This document shows positions 1 to 6,608 of a stretch of DNA of 17,529 nt, piece after piece. The translations under genes were made by a program, and so were the position numbers. How positions within the stretch are numbered: position 1 is the stretch's first letter; each line of letters opens with the position of its first letter. This stretch comes from Bacteroidota bacterium (lineage in GTDB: Bacteria; Bacteroidota; Bacteroidia; Bacteroidales; 4484-276): the NCBI GenBank assembly GCA_013203545.1, contig JABMQA010000246.1, forward strand, positions 1 through 17,529. The letters run 5' to 3'. The notes beneath the pieces are model-generated. The model saw only the letters and a list, made by a program, of their open reading frames with translations. It searched no databases and was not told the DNA's origin.

Positions 1-112
1 CAATCACTCGGGGCACCCTTGCCTTTGACTATGAGATTCCGGTCATTACGGCTCTCTCAGGACTTGTGGGATTTCCCACTCACCTGTTAGGTTTACTACA
101 TGCCCGGCACAC
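1..112 (-). mobile_element. 5' end of a probable group II intron (partial)
   Basis: Read on the minus strand from position 112, the sequence starts GTGTGCCGGGCATG. This fits the group II intron 5' boundary consensus GTGYG, and the stretch that follows resembles the domain I start of bacterial introns: a GGTGAGTGGGAAATCCC segment near positions 85-66 and AAGGCAAGGGTGCCCC near positions 31-11. No reading frame of the intron-encoded reverse transcriptase is present, because the intron would continue leftwards beyond position 1. The insertion point lies about 106 bases downstream of the phosphoesterase stop codon, so it does not interrupt that gene. The assignment rests on remembered primary-sequence features only; I could not fold the RNA or see domains V and VI. 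A degenerate unrelated repeat is the main alternative. Confidence 0.5.
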
Positions 113-218
113 CAAAACGACATTTTTTTCTATTTTTGGCCATCTCTGTAACTTCCGATCCCGCGCAAAACCTCACGGTTAGTTCATCGAACCAAAATAC
201 GAATACTGTTGATCAGTT
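113..218. other. Intergenic region between phosphoesterase gene and intron boundary
   Basis: This stretch would be the 5' exon side of the putative intron and the 3' flank of the phosphoesterase gene. It contains a small hairpin, AACC-GTGA-GGTT on the minus strand (about positions 182-171), without a following T tract, so it is a poor terminator. An open frame without a start codon crosses it on the plus strand from the window edge to a stop near 181; I do not recognise its translation and do not call it a gene. Confidence 0.4.
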
Positions 219-1067
219 TCAATAAAGAAACCGCCGGGCATTTTTTGGGTTTTCCAGATTAAATTTTATAACTGACAGCTCGGATCCATCGTAAGAAGCG
301 TTAAAGGAAACCGTTTTGTTGAAACGCTGCATCCATTTTCCCGTAAGCCTGGCCGATTCGTGAATATGCCCGTGAAGGGTTATGTACGGCTGAAATTCGT
401 CAATGAAGCGTTTTATGGCAATACTCCCCACATGAACATCCAAAGGGACATGATCAATCATTCTCCCATCTAAAGCAGCTCTGTCCAAATGGGTTTTATA
501 AGGTGGTGAATGAAAAAGAAAAACAGCATTCGAAATATCCTGGGCCTGGGTTAGGTTTTCCAGATCTTTTTGTATTGTTTCAAACTCAATATTTTTAGAT
601 GCCTCTACCGACCTGTATCCTTCCATGGGATGGGTACAACCCGGATCAACATATCTCGAAACATCATATTTTTCCCAATCTTTAAGCGAAAAAGGGCTTG
701 GGGGTATAAAAGAATATCCAAAGATTGGGAATCCGTTATACATCATCTTCAATTGATTTGCATACCAAAACAATCCATCATCGCTTGCTGTTTGGAATTT
801 ATTTTCCTCAATTCTTGCATCATCGTTTCCAAGAATTAAAAACAATTGAGGATATTGCTTTTTTAATTTATTACGAAGCTTGCGAAGATTAGGAAAGAAA
901 TAATCCATGGCGAAGTCATCATATTGTTCATCGCTTAACAGTGCATGCGGGAGCAGATCACCCCCAAAAAAAACAGCATCTGGTTTTTCTTTCTCAATTA
1001 AAGAAAACAGCTTTTGATATCTGTTAATTTTTCCGTGAAGATCGGATACAAAGAAACAATCAGTCAT
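219..1067 (-). CDS. Calcineurin-like metallophosphoesterase
   Basis: The 282-residue protein is a cytosolic two-metal phosphoesterase of the calcineurin-like superfamily; no signal peptide or membrane segment is visible. Metal-binding motifs appear in the usual order: DLHG with D9 and H11, GGD with D37, GND with N81, a later histidine in HSPP (H186), and GHIH at 233-236 supplying H234 and H236. Members cleave phosphomonoesters or phosphodiesters, and the substrate cannot be read from the sequence. The third motif is GNDD rather than the commoner GNHD/E, so the histidine that often aids leaving-group protonation is replaced by aspartate. Its ATG directly follows the TGA of the upstream GAF-nucleotidyltransferase gene, so the two are almost certainly cotranscribed and probably translationally coupled. 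The family is clear; the physiological role is not. Confidence 0.9.
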   Translation of the reverse strand: MTDCFFVSDLHGKINRYQKLFSLIEKEKPDAVFFGGDLLPHALLSDEQYDDFAMDYFFPNLRKLRNKLKKQYPQLFLILGNDDARIEENKFQTASDDGLFWYANQLKMMYNGFPIFGYSFIPPSPFSLKDWEKYDVSRYVDPGCTHPMEGYRSVEASKNIEFETIQKDLENLTQAQDISNAVFLFHSPPYKTHLDRAALDGRMIDHVPLDVHVGSIAIKRFIDEFQPYITLHGHIHESARLTGKWMQRFNKTVSFNASYDGSELSVIKFNLENPKNARRFLY

Positions 1068-1928
1068 TCATATTTTTTTAAGGAGTTTTGCACCATTGTT
1101 CACAGCCCCTATCATCGAGGCAAAACTATTTTTGCTATCAATATCAGCATCAGTAACAATGTGCAGATCAATCAAACCATCAGTTTTATACCCGGTCTTT
1201 GAAAAATTCATTTCCGAAAGGCATAAGCCCCAGCCTTCAAACCAAGCCTCTAACTGTTTTCTCTGATGCCCATTCCCATCGAAATGGATTAAAATATCAA
1301 TATCGCTGGCCGGTCCGCAGGTTGCATCTTTAACACTACCGATCAAATACATAGCTTTTACACCAAATGCTTCCAGATTAAGCTTTTCGGCCATCCTGGT
1401 TACCATATTATTTCTCCACACCCAATGAATATCAGACCAATCAGCTAATAATCCGTGAAAATTAATTCCGGATTTATCCTTCTCCTTTTCTTCTTTTGAT
1501 AAAATCTCAAGGGTTAGTTTTACCTTTAAGTTAAAGATATACGCGGCAATTTTATTTGCAATCGTGTTCAATAGTTTTTGTTCTTCGGGCAAAAACTGAC
1601 TATCCCTGACAATTCGTTTGAATTCAGTATAATAAACCTCAATTTTACCACAAACTTTATCATCAACAACAATATCGGCAGATTGAACCCATTCGGTTTC
1701 GGCCCAGCCAGGTTCAACATATATTTTGCCTTCAAAAATTATTTTTACCCTGGCAATGTTTGGGTACTGCCATCCACCCCATATATGCCTGGTGATTTCC
1801 ATTAAAAAATCATCAACAGATAAGTTGCTGTTGATGATATCCTGCACCTTGTAAAGACATTTCATTTCTTTTTCCCGCTCCTTGAGCCTGGCAATTTTAT
1901 CTTCATAATGTTCTTTATCAATAACCAT
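1068..1928 (-). CDS. GAF domain-nucleotidyltransferase fusion protein
   Basis: With the ATG at 1928 the product has 286 residues; the frame also extends to a TTG at 1958, which I consider less likely. An N-terminal helical stretch (about 5-30) leads into a GAF-like sensory domain (about 25-135), recognised by its LYKVQDI opening, the WQYPNIARVKIIF core and a terminal segment resembling GAF modules of bacterial kinases. The C-terminal part is a Pol-beta-fold nucleotidyltransferase: GS at 197-198, then D209-x-D211, with D254 (LIDLHIV) as the third carboxylate. Such enzymes transfer a nucleotide from NTP to a small molecule, protein or RNA. The natural reading is a nucleotidyltransferase regulated by a small ligand or redox signal bound to GAF. 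The next gene, a phosphoesterase, starts immediately after its stop codon, which suggests a paired function. The substrate is unknown. Confidence 0.8.
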   Translation of the reverse strand: MVIDKEHYEDKIARLKEREKEMKCLYKVQDIINSNLSVDDFLMEITRHIWGGWQYPNIARVKIIFEGKIYVEPGWAETEWVQSADIVVDDKVCGKIEVYYTEFKRIVRDSQFLPEEQKLLNTIANKIAAYIFNLKVKLTLEILSKEEKEKDKSGINFHGLLADWSDIHWVWRNNMVTRMAEKLNLEAFGVKAMYLIGSVKDATCGPASDIDILIHFDGNGHQRKQLEAWFEGWGLCLSEMNFSKTGYKTDGLIDLHIVTDADIDSKNSFASMIGAVNNGAKLLKKI

Positions 1929-1977
1929 ATGCTTTATTTTATTAATAGAATCAAACAATACCCAATATTCACAAAAT

Positions 1978-1985
1978 CAAAAATA
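1978..1985 (-). promoter_or_regulatory. Candidate -7 element for the GAF-NTase operon
   Basis: On the minus strand the bases read TATTTTTG, an exact fit to the Bacteroidetes -7 consensus TAnnTTTG. Transcription would begin roughly 7 bases downstream, giving a leader of about 40 bases to the ATG at 1928. I see no TTG at the expected upstream spacing, so this is a half-supported promoter. It favours the ATG at 1928 over the earlier TTG. Confidence 0.4.
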
Positions 1986-2042
1986 CATATTTTATCAATG
2001 CTTACTTTTATCCTTTTTATTTACCAGCTAAGGTTTTTACTT

Positions 2043-2050
2043 TATCTTTG
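2043..2050 (+). promoter_or_regulatory. Candidate -7 element upstream of the sensor kinase
   Basis: TATCTTTG matches TAnnTTTG and is followed by a rather long leader of about 140 bases before the kinase ATG. No convincing TTG lies about 20 bases upstream. Together with the minus-strand element it makes the 1929-2195 region a divergent promoter region. Confidence 0.35.
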
Positions 2051-2195
2051 AACATGGGAATTACGATATGCTTTGTAGATTAAAGACATATGGTGAGGTA
2101 TCACAAATTATTTGTAACGAAAAACTCTAATTTTTCATTAAAACGATTTCTTATATACATGACAACTTCAAATAACTATTGCAATCGTAAAAGCC

Positions 2196-4535
2196 ATGGA
2201 ATCAATTAATTATTATCAAATTTCAATATTCCTTTTACAGGGGTTTTTTGTTGCATTTTTAATATTGTTTCTATTTCGCATTCGTTCGACAATGGGAATT
2301 GGATTGCTATTTGCTGCTTTAGGGTTGTTTCAGTTTATGCAGGTGTTTCTATCAAGTACCGTTTATGTGGCAATTACAAATAATATTATTGTTTCACCGG
2401 GTTCAACAGTTTTATTTACTGGTAGTCTTTTTGCAATCCTGATAATTTATATTAAGGAAGATGCCACCGAAACCCGAAAAATAATATATGCCTTACTGGC
2501 TGCAAATATTGTGATGTCAATTCTTTTACAAACTTTTAATTGGAATATTGAAGACACATCTACTTACAACCCGTATAATGTTTCAACCAAACTCTTTGAT
2601 AACAATGCCTGGATACTGATTGTTGGTACTTTAACACTTTTTGTTGACTCATTATTAATAATAATTATCTATGAGTTCGTATCTAAGCGAATCAAATATT
2701 TATTTTTCAGAATTGCCCTTACAATGGTTTTGGTAGTAAGTTTTGATACAATAGTTTTTTCATTGGTGGCATTCTGGCATTTCGAAAAAATAAACACCAT
2801 CCTCTATTCGGGTTTGATTTCAAAAGGTACAGCTGCAATTTTTTACAGTTTTATTTTCACCATTTACTTGAAATACATCGAAAAAGACATTTATAGCAGG
2901 GATAATTTCACAGTTAAAGATATATTCTATTCACTTTCTTATCGACAAAAATTTGAAATTGCCACAAAGGAAAAGGAAAAAGCCATTAAAGAGGCAGAGC
3001 AGGCCATTCAGTTGAGTGAAATCAAGTACCAAACGCTGGCGGAGACTTCACCCGTAGGCATTTTTCTTACCCGAACAGATGGATATACGATTTATGTAAA
3101 TCCGAAATGGTGTTCAATTTCCGGTCTTAAACAGGATGACGCTTTAGGTAATGGATGGTTTGACGCTGTGCATCCTGATGACCGGAAAAAGATAAAAGAT
3201 GGTTGGCAAAAGGCGGTATCTCAAAATTCTGCATCATATACTGAATACAGATTCCGTCGTACGGATGGTTCAATAATTTGGGTGCTTGGTCAGGTAGTAC
3301 CGGAGATCAATAATAAAAATCAAATTATAGGTTATGTAGGAACAATTACAGATATTACAGAAATTAAACAATTTGAGTTGAAGCTTAATAAATTAAAGGA
3401 AAAAGCCGAAGAAAGCGATCAGCTCAAATCAGCTTTCCTTGCCAATATGAGCCACGAAATCAGAACACCAATGAATGGTATATTAGGTTTTGCGGAACTA
3501 CTTAAGGAGCCTCAATTATCAGGTGAGAAGCGGAAAAAATATATCGGAATCATTGAGCGAAGTGGCATCCGGATGCTAAACATTATAAACGATATTGTTG
3601 ACATATCAAAAATAGAATCCGGGCAAATGGAGGTTTTTCTTTCCAAAACAAATATCAATGAACTAACTGAATTTATTTTTGGCTTTTTCAAACCTGATAC
3701 AGATAAAAAGGGAATCCGTTTCGCATACCAAAATGGAATCCCCACCAAAGATGCATTTATAACAACAGATCGTGACAAAACCATCAGCATCCTTTCCAAT
3801 CTGGTTAAAAATGCCATTAAATACACCAATCATGGAAGCATTGCGTTTGGATATGTTGTTAAACCCGACAGCAAACCCCCTATGCTGGAGTTTTATGTAA
3901 GGGACACTGGAATTGGCATTCCGAAAAACAGGCAGCATGCAATTTTTGACAGGTTTGTCCAAGCGGATATTGCCGACTCAAATGCGTTACAGGGAGCTGG
4001 CCTGGGTTTGTCTATTTCAAAAGCATTAACCAAAATGCTGGGTGGGTCTATCCGGGTTGAAAGTGATGAAAATAAGGGCTCAATATTTTATTTTACACTC
4101 CCATATCATGTTTTTGAGGAAAATGATAGTATTCCTGTTACAACCTTTGAAAGCCTGGAAAACATTAAACCGACCAGGAAAAATAAAGTATTAATTGTTG
4201 AAGACGATGAAACTTCCGACATCCTTATCACTTCTGTAATTGAAAATTTGTGCAGTGAATTATTTCATGCAAAAAACGGTACTGAAGCTGTTGAGATTTG
4301 CAAAAATAATACGGATATCAACCTCGTGCTGATGGATATTAAAATGCCACAAATGGATGGACATACAGCGGCTAAACTCATCAGGGAGTTCCTGCCTGAA
4401 TTGAAAATAGTAGCACAATCCGCATATGCCCTGACCCATGAAAGAATTAGATATGGTGATATCTTTGATGAATACATTACAAAACCAATAAAAAAAGATA
4501 TTTTATTGCAGACAATTGAGAAATATTTACTTTAA
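2196..4535 (+). CDS. Hybrid sensor histidine kinase with 7-TM, PAS and receiver domains
   Basis: This 779-residue inner-membrane kinase has about seven hydrophobic helices in its first 228 residues (roughly 10-28, 34-60, 68-87, 96-113, 138-160, 168-193, 203-228), with no large extracytoplasmic domain. A PAS domain (about 275-390) follows a charged linker, then HisKA with phosphoacceptor H420 in SHEIRTP, and a HATPase_c domain with the N box around N535/N539, DTGIGI at 570-575 and GAGLGLSI at 600-607. A receiver domain (about 663-779) carries the acidic pocket E669-D670-D671, phosphoacceptor D714 and K763. It therefore probably autophosphorylates H420 and passes phosphate to D714. No HPt or output domain is attached and no response regulator gene is nearby, so the downstream partner is unknown. 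The membrane domain suggests sensing within the membrane; the ligand cannot be inferred. The next gene starts 10 bases downstream. Confidence 0.93.
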   Translation: MESINYYQISIFLLQGFFVAFLILFLFRIRSTMGIGLLFAALGLFQFMQVFLSSTVYVAITNNIIVSPGSTVLFTGSLFAILIIYIKEDATETRKIIYALLAANIVMSILLQTFNWNIEDTSTYNPYNVSTKLFDNNAWILIVGTLTLFVDSLLIIIIYEFVSKRIKYLFFRIALTMVLVVSFDTIVFSLVAFWHFEKINTILYSGLISKGTAAIFYSFIFTIYLKYIEKDIYSRDNFTVKDIFYSLSYRQKFEIATKEKEKAIKEAEQAIQLSEIKYQTLAETSPVGIFLTRTDGYTIYVNPKWCSISGLKQDDALGNGWFDAVHPDDRKKIKDGWQKAVSQNSASYTEYRFRRTDGSIIWVLGQVVPEINNKNQIIGYVGTITDITEIKQFELKLNKLKEKAEESDQLKSAFLANMSHEIRTPMNGILGFAELLKEPQLSGEKRKKYIGIIERSGIRMLNIINDIVDISKIESGQMEVFLSKTNINELTEFIFGFFKPDTDKKGIRFAYQNGIPTKDAFITTDRDKTISILSNLVKNAIKYTNHGSIAFGYVVKPDSKPPMLEFYVRDTGIGIPKNRQHAIFDRFVQADIADSNALQGAGLGLSISKALTKMLGGSIRVESDENKGSIFYFTLPYHVFEENDSIPVTTFESLENIKPTRKNKVLIVEDDETSDILITSVIENLCSELFHAKNGTEAVEICKNNTDINLVLMDIKMPQMDGHTAAKLIREFLPELKIVAQSAYALTHERIRYGDIFDEYITKPIKKDILLQTIEKYLL

Positions 4536-4545
4536 GTATATAGTT

Positions 4546-6054
4546 ATGAAAAAAATGATTTTGCTACCGATTATCGGGATCGGCCTCTTAATGATCCTGG
4601 ATCAACCAATGTATGCCCAGCAAGATGGCGATGACCTTGTATCCGGCACCTACCGGACCCTGCACTCGGAAATACTGGATAGTGACAGAACACTGCTAAT
4701 ACATTTACCTTCGGATTACGAAGAAAGCAACTCCAAATACCCCATCATCGTTAAATTATTCGGCACTTATCCTGCCTATTTTTCTAACATCACCAGTGAA
4801 CTGGACCTGTTGTCATCAAGAGGCCTGATCCCCGAGTGCATTTTTGTTGGTGTTGACCAGCATGGGCACGGAGAGGTGATACCTCCGGAAGTACCGGCCA
4901 CACAATATCCGAACACTGGCGATAAATTTCTTGAATTCGTCAGCAATGAACTCATACCATTCATCGACGGACAATACCGCACCAACAACTTCAGGATTTT
5001 CATGGGTAGCTTCGACTGTGGTGTATTCGGATTATATACCCTGATCAAACAACCTGATTTATTCAATGCATACCTGATCAACAGTCCGGGAAGATACGGA
5101 GGAAGTAGTGCATTTCTTGAAGCTGCCAATGAGGTTTTCAAAACCGCCAGCTACAACAATAGGTTTCTGCATCTCACCTACGCTGAAAACGAGCAGGAGG
5201 AATTCAGGCAACCAACTGAAAAGTTTATTGAGTTCATGGGTACAAATTCCCCGGGTGGATTAACGTTTTCTTCGTCATACCTCCAGGGAGCTGATTACGA
5301 TGAATATACCCCTTACATTTATTGCAAAGGCTCATTTCTGTCTCTTTTCGGAGGATTTAACTGCCCGCAGGAAATTGTACAACAGAGCTATGCCAGCGTT
5401 AAGGAGTATTACAGACAACTTTCGACCAGGCTCGGATATGACATTGAAATCCCTTACAGGGTGATGGATAATACCGGAAACAATTTATGGAGGGCCGGCA
5501 AGTTAAATGAAGCGGAGCAGGTTTTTCTCCTGATGGTTCAACAGTCACCCACCAAAATTGATGCCTATTTCCGCCTGGCTGATTTGACCAGAATTACCGG
5601 CCGGTATGAGGAATCCGTCAATTATTACAATAAATGCCTCGAATTGAATCCGAACATCAATGTAGCAAAGGCAAGAAGGGATAAGGTGATTAAATACGTT
5701 AACGAGTCAGCAGCCTTTCAGACAGAACGTGCATATCTCTCTGGCGGGTTGGAAGCTGCCCAAACAAGGATCATTGAACTTAGCAGCGATACTGCCTATT
5801 ATTTCGCCGAAGTAGAGTTCAACCAGTTAGGATACAAAGTACTTCAGGATGGAAGAACTGATGACGCCATCAGGATATTTTTATGGAATACAGAGCTTTA
5901 TCCTAACTCAGCCAATGCATTCGACAGCCTGGGTGAGGCATATGTGAAAATAGGAGACAAAGCCTCCGCTATAAAACAATATGAAAAAGTGCTAGAACTC
6001 GACCCAGAGAATGAAAATGCTAAAAAAATGTTGGAACAGCTGCGGAGTGAATAA
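4546..6054 (+). CDS. Secreted esterase-fold (pseudo-enzyme) protein with TPR repeats
   Basis: I use the ATG at 4546, which opens a typical signal peptide (MKKMILLPIIGIG..., with likely cleavage near MYAQ) and avoids overlap with the kinase; an upstream TTG at 4516 is less plausible. The mature 502-residue precursor has an alpha/beta-hydrolase domain of the esterase D/Fes type (about 35-285) followed by TPR-like helices (about 308-385 and 418-502, ending in a clear LGEAYVKIGDKASAIKQYEK repeat). The nucleophile elbow is abnormal. Family members usually read G-H-S-x-G-G-L-F at this point; here the ungapped equivalent is G154-S-F-D-C-G, so the serine position is F156 and the motif is not GxSxG. 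I also see no clear HGS-type histidine near residues 250-258. The protein is therefore probably non-catalytic, perhaps binding a ligand or protein in the periplasm. Close spacing after the kinase suggests cotranscription. Confidence 0.82.
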   Translation: MKKMILLPIIGIGLLMILDQPMYAQQDGDDLVSGTYRTLHSEILDSDRTLLIHLPSDYEESNSKYPIIVKLFGTYPAYFSNITSELDLLSSRGLIPECIFVGVDQHGHGEVIPPEVPATQYPNTGDKFLEFVSNELIPFIDGQYRTNNFRIFMGSFDCGVFGLYTLIKQPDLFNAYLINSPGRYGGSSAFLEAANEVFKTASYNNRFLHLTYAENEQEEFRQPTEKFIEFMGTNSPGGLTFSSSYLQGADYDEYTPYIYCKGSFLSLFGGFNCPQEIVQQSYASVKEYYRQLSTRLGYDIEIPYRVMDNTGNNLWRAGKLNEAEQVFLLMVQQSPTKIDAYFRLADLTRITGRYEESVNYYNKCLELNPNINVAKARRDKVIKYVNESAAFQTERAYLSGGLEAAQTRIIELSSDTAYYFAEVEFNQLGYKVLQDGRTDDAIRIFLWNTELYPNSANAFDSLGEAYVKIGDKASAIKQYEKVLELDPENENAKKMLEQLRSE

Positions 6055-6116
6055 CGGTATTTCGATTTAGTTTCTGGTATTAAGCAGGATTTTATTAATG
6101 AATTTATCTGTTTAAA

Positions 6117-6401
6117 ATGAACTTTGAAGATTTTAGAAAAGACATAGAATCCAAACTCGACTCAATCGATGTTTTTGAGTTACAAGAATTTCGTTTCGAA
6201 CCCTACAGTTTTGGGAACGGTATCCTTGCATTTAAAATTAACGGACGGTTTCATAAATTCATTTTTGACGGACGAGACAATAAGATGTCCTGGTTATTAA
6301 GTGAATCACATCAAAAATACTACGGAGCAAATTTCAAAGAATATAAAAGAATTGATGGTCTTATTCTCAGTACCGAAGAATTAGAAAATGGAATAAAATA
6401 A
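6117..6401 (+). CDS. Small hypothetical protein, 94 residues
   Basis: I do not recognise this family. The product is acidic to neutral and soluble, with no signal peptide or membrane helix: an N-terminal amphipathic helix (MNFEDFRKDIESKLDSID) is followed by alternating beta-like segments (ELQEFRFEPYSFGNGILAFKING, HKFIFDGRDN) and a terminal helix. The ATG, length and amino-acid balance look like a genuine gene, and the opposite strand offers nothing better. It lies 62 bases after the esterase-fold gene without a strong promoter or terminator between them, so it may be read from the same transcript. Its compact form resembles small cytosolic binding or immunity-type proteins, but that is only an impression. 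Confidence 0.6.
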   Translation: MNFEDFRKDIESKLDSIDVFELQEFRFEPYSFGNGILAFKINGRFHKFIFDGRDNKMSWLLSESHQKYYGANFKEYKRIDGLILSTEELENGIK

Positions 6402-6434
6402 GGTCGTAACCCATCGACTATACCCCATTCAGGC

Positions 6435-6453
6435 ATTACGACTAAATCGTAAT
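6435..6453 (+). terminator. Hairpin downstream of the small hypothetical gene
   Basis: ATTACGA at 6435-6441 pairs perfectly with TCGTAAT at 6447-6453 around the 5-base loop CTAAA. The same left arm can also pair with GTCGTAA at 6403-6409. There is no T tract afterwards, so it is a weak intrinsic terminator and could instead be a competing RNA structure. The remaining bases up to the GH3 gene contain only the promoter element listed next. Confidence 0.3.
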
Positions 6454-6561
6454 AATGAACACTAAACCAAACTACATCAACATCACAACTGCATATTGTA
6501 AAACTCTGTACAGTACTTTCGTCTAACCTCCAGCCCACTCCAATTCCAAATTAATTTACGC

Positions 6562-6569
6562 TACCTTTG
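6562..6569 (+). promoter_or_regulatory. Candidate -7 element for the GH3 gene
   Basis: TACCTTTG matches the TAnnTTTG consensus and lies 40 bases before the GH3 ATG, a normal leader length. No TTG is present at the usual upstream spacing, so the -33 half is missing or poor. Confidence 0.45.
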
Positions 6570-6608
6570 TGGTAAATATTCATCAAAATCACAACAAATC
6601 AGATCGAT

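Noticed and set aside
1929..1958. TTG start of the GAF-NTase gene
   Set aside because: An ATG 30 bases later is better placed relative to the -7 element; TTG starts are uncommon in this group. Not fully excluded.
4516..4545. Earlier TTG start of the esterase-fold gene
   Set aside because: It overlaps the kinase gene and would put ten residues in front of a well-formed signal peptide.
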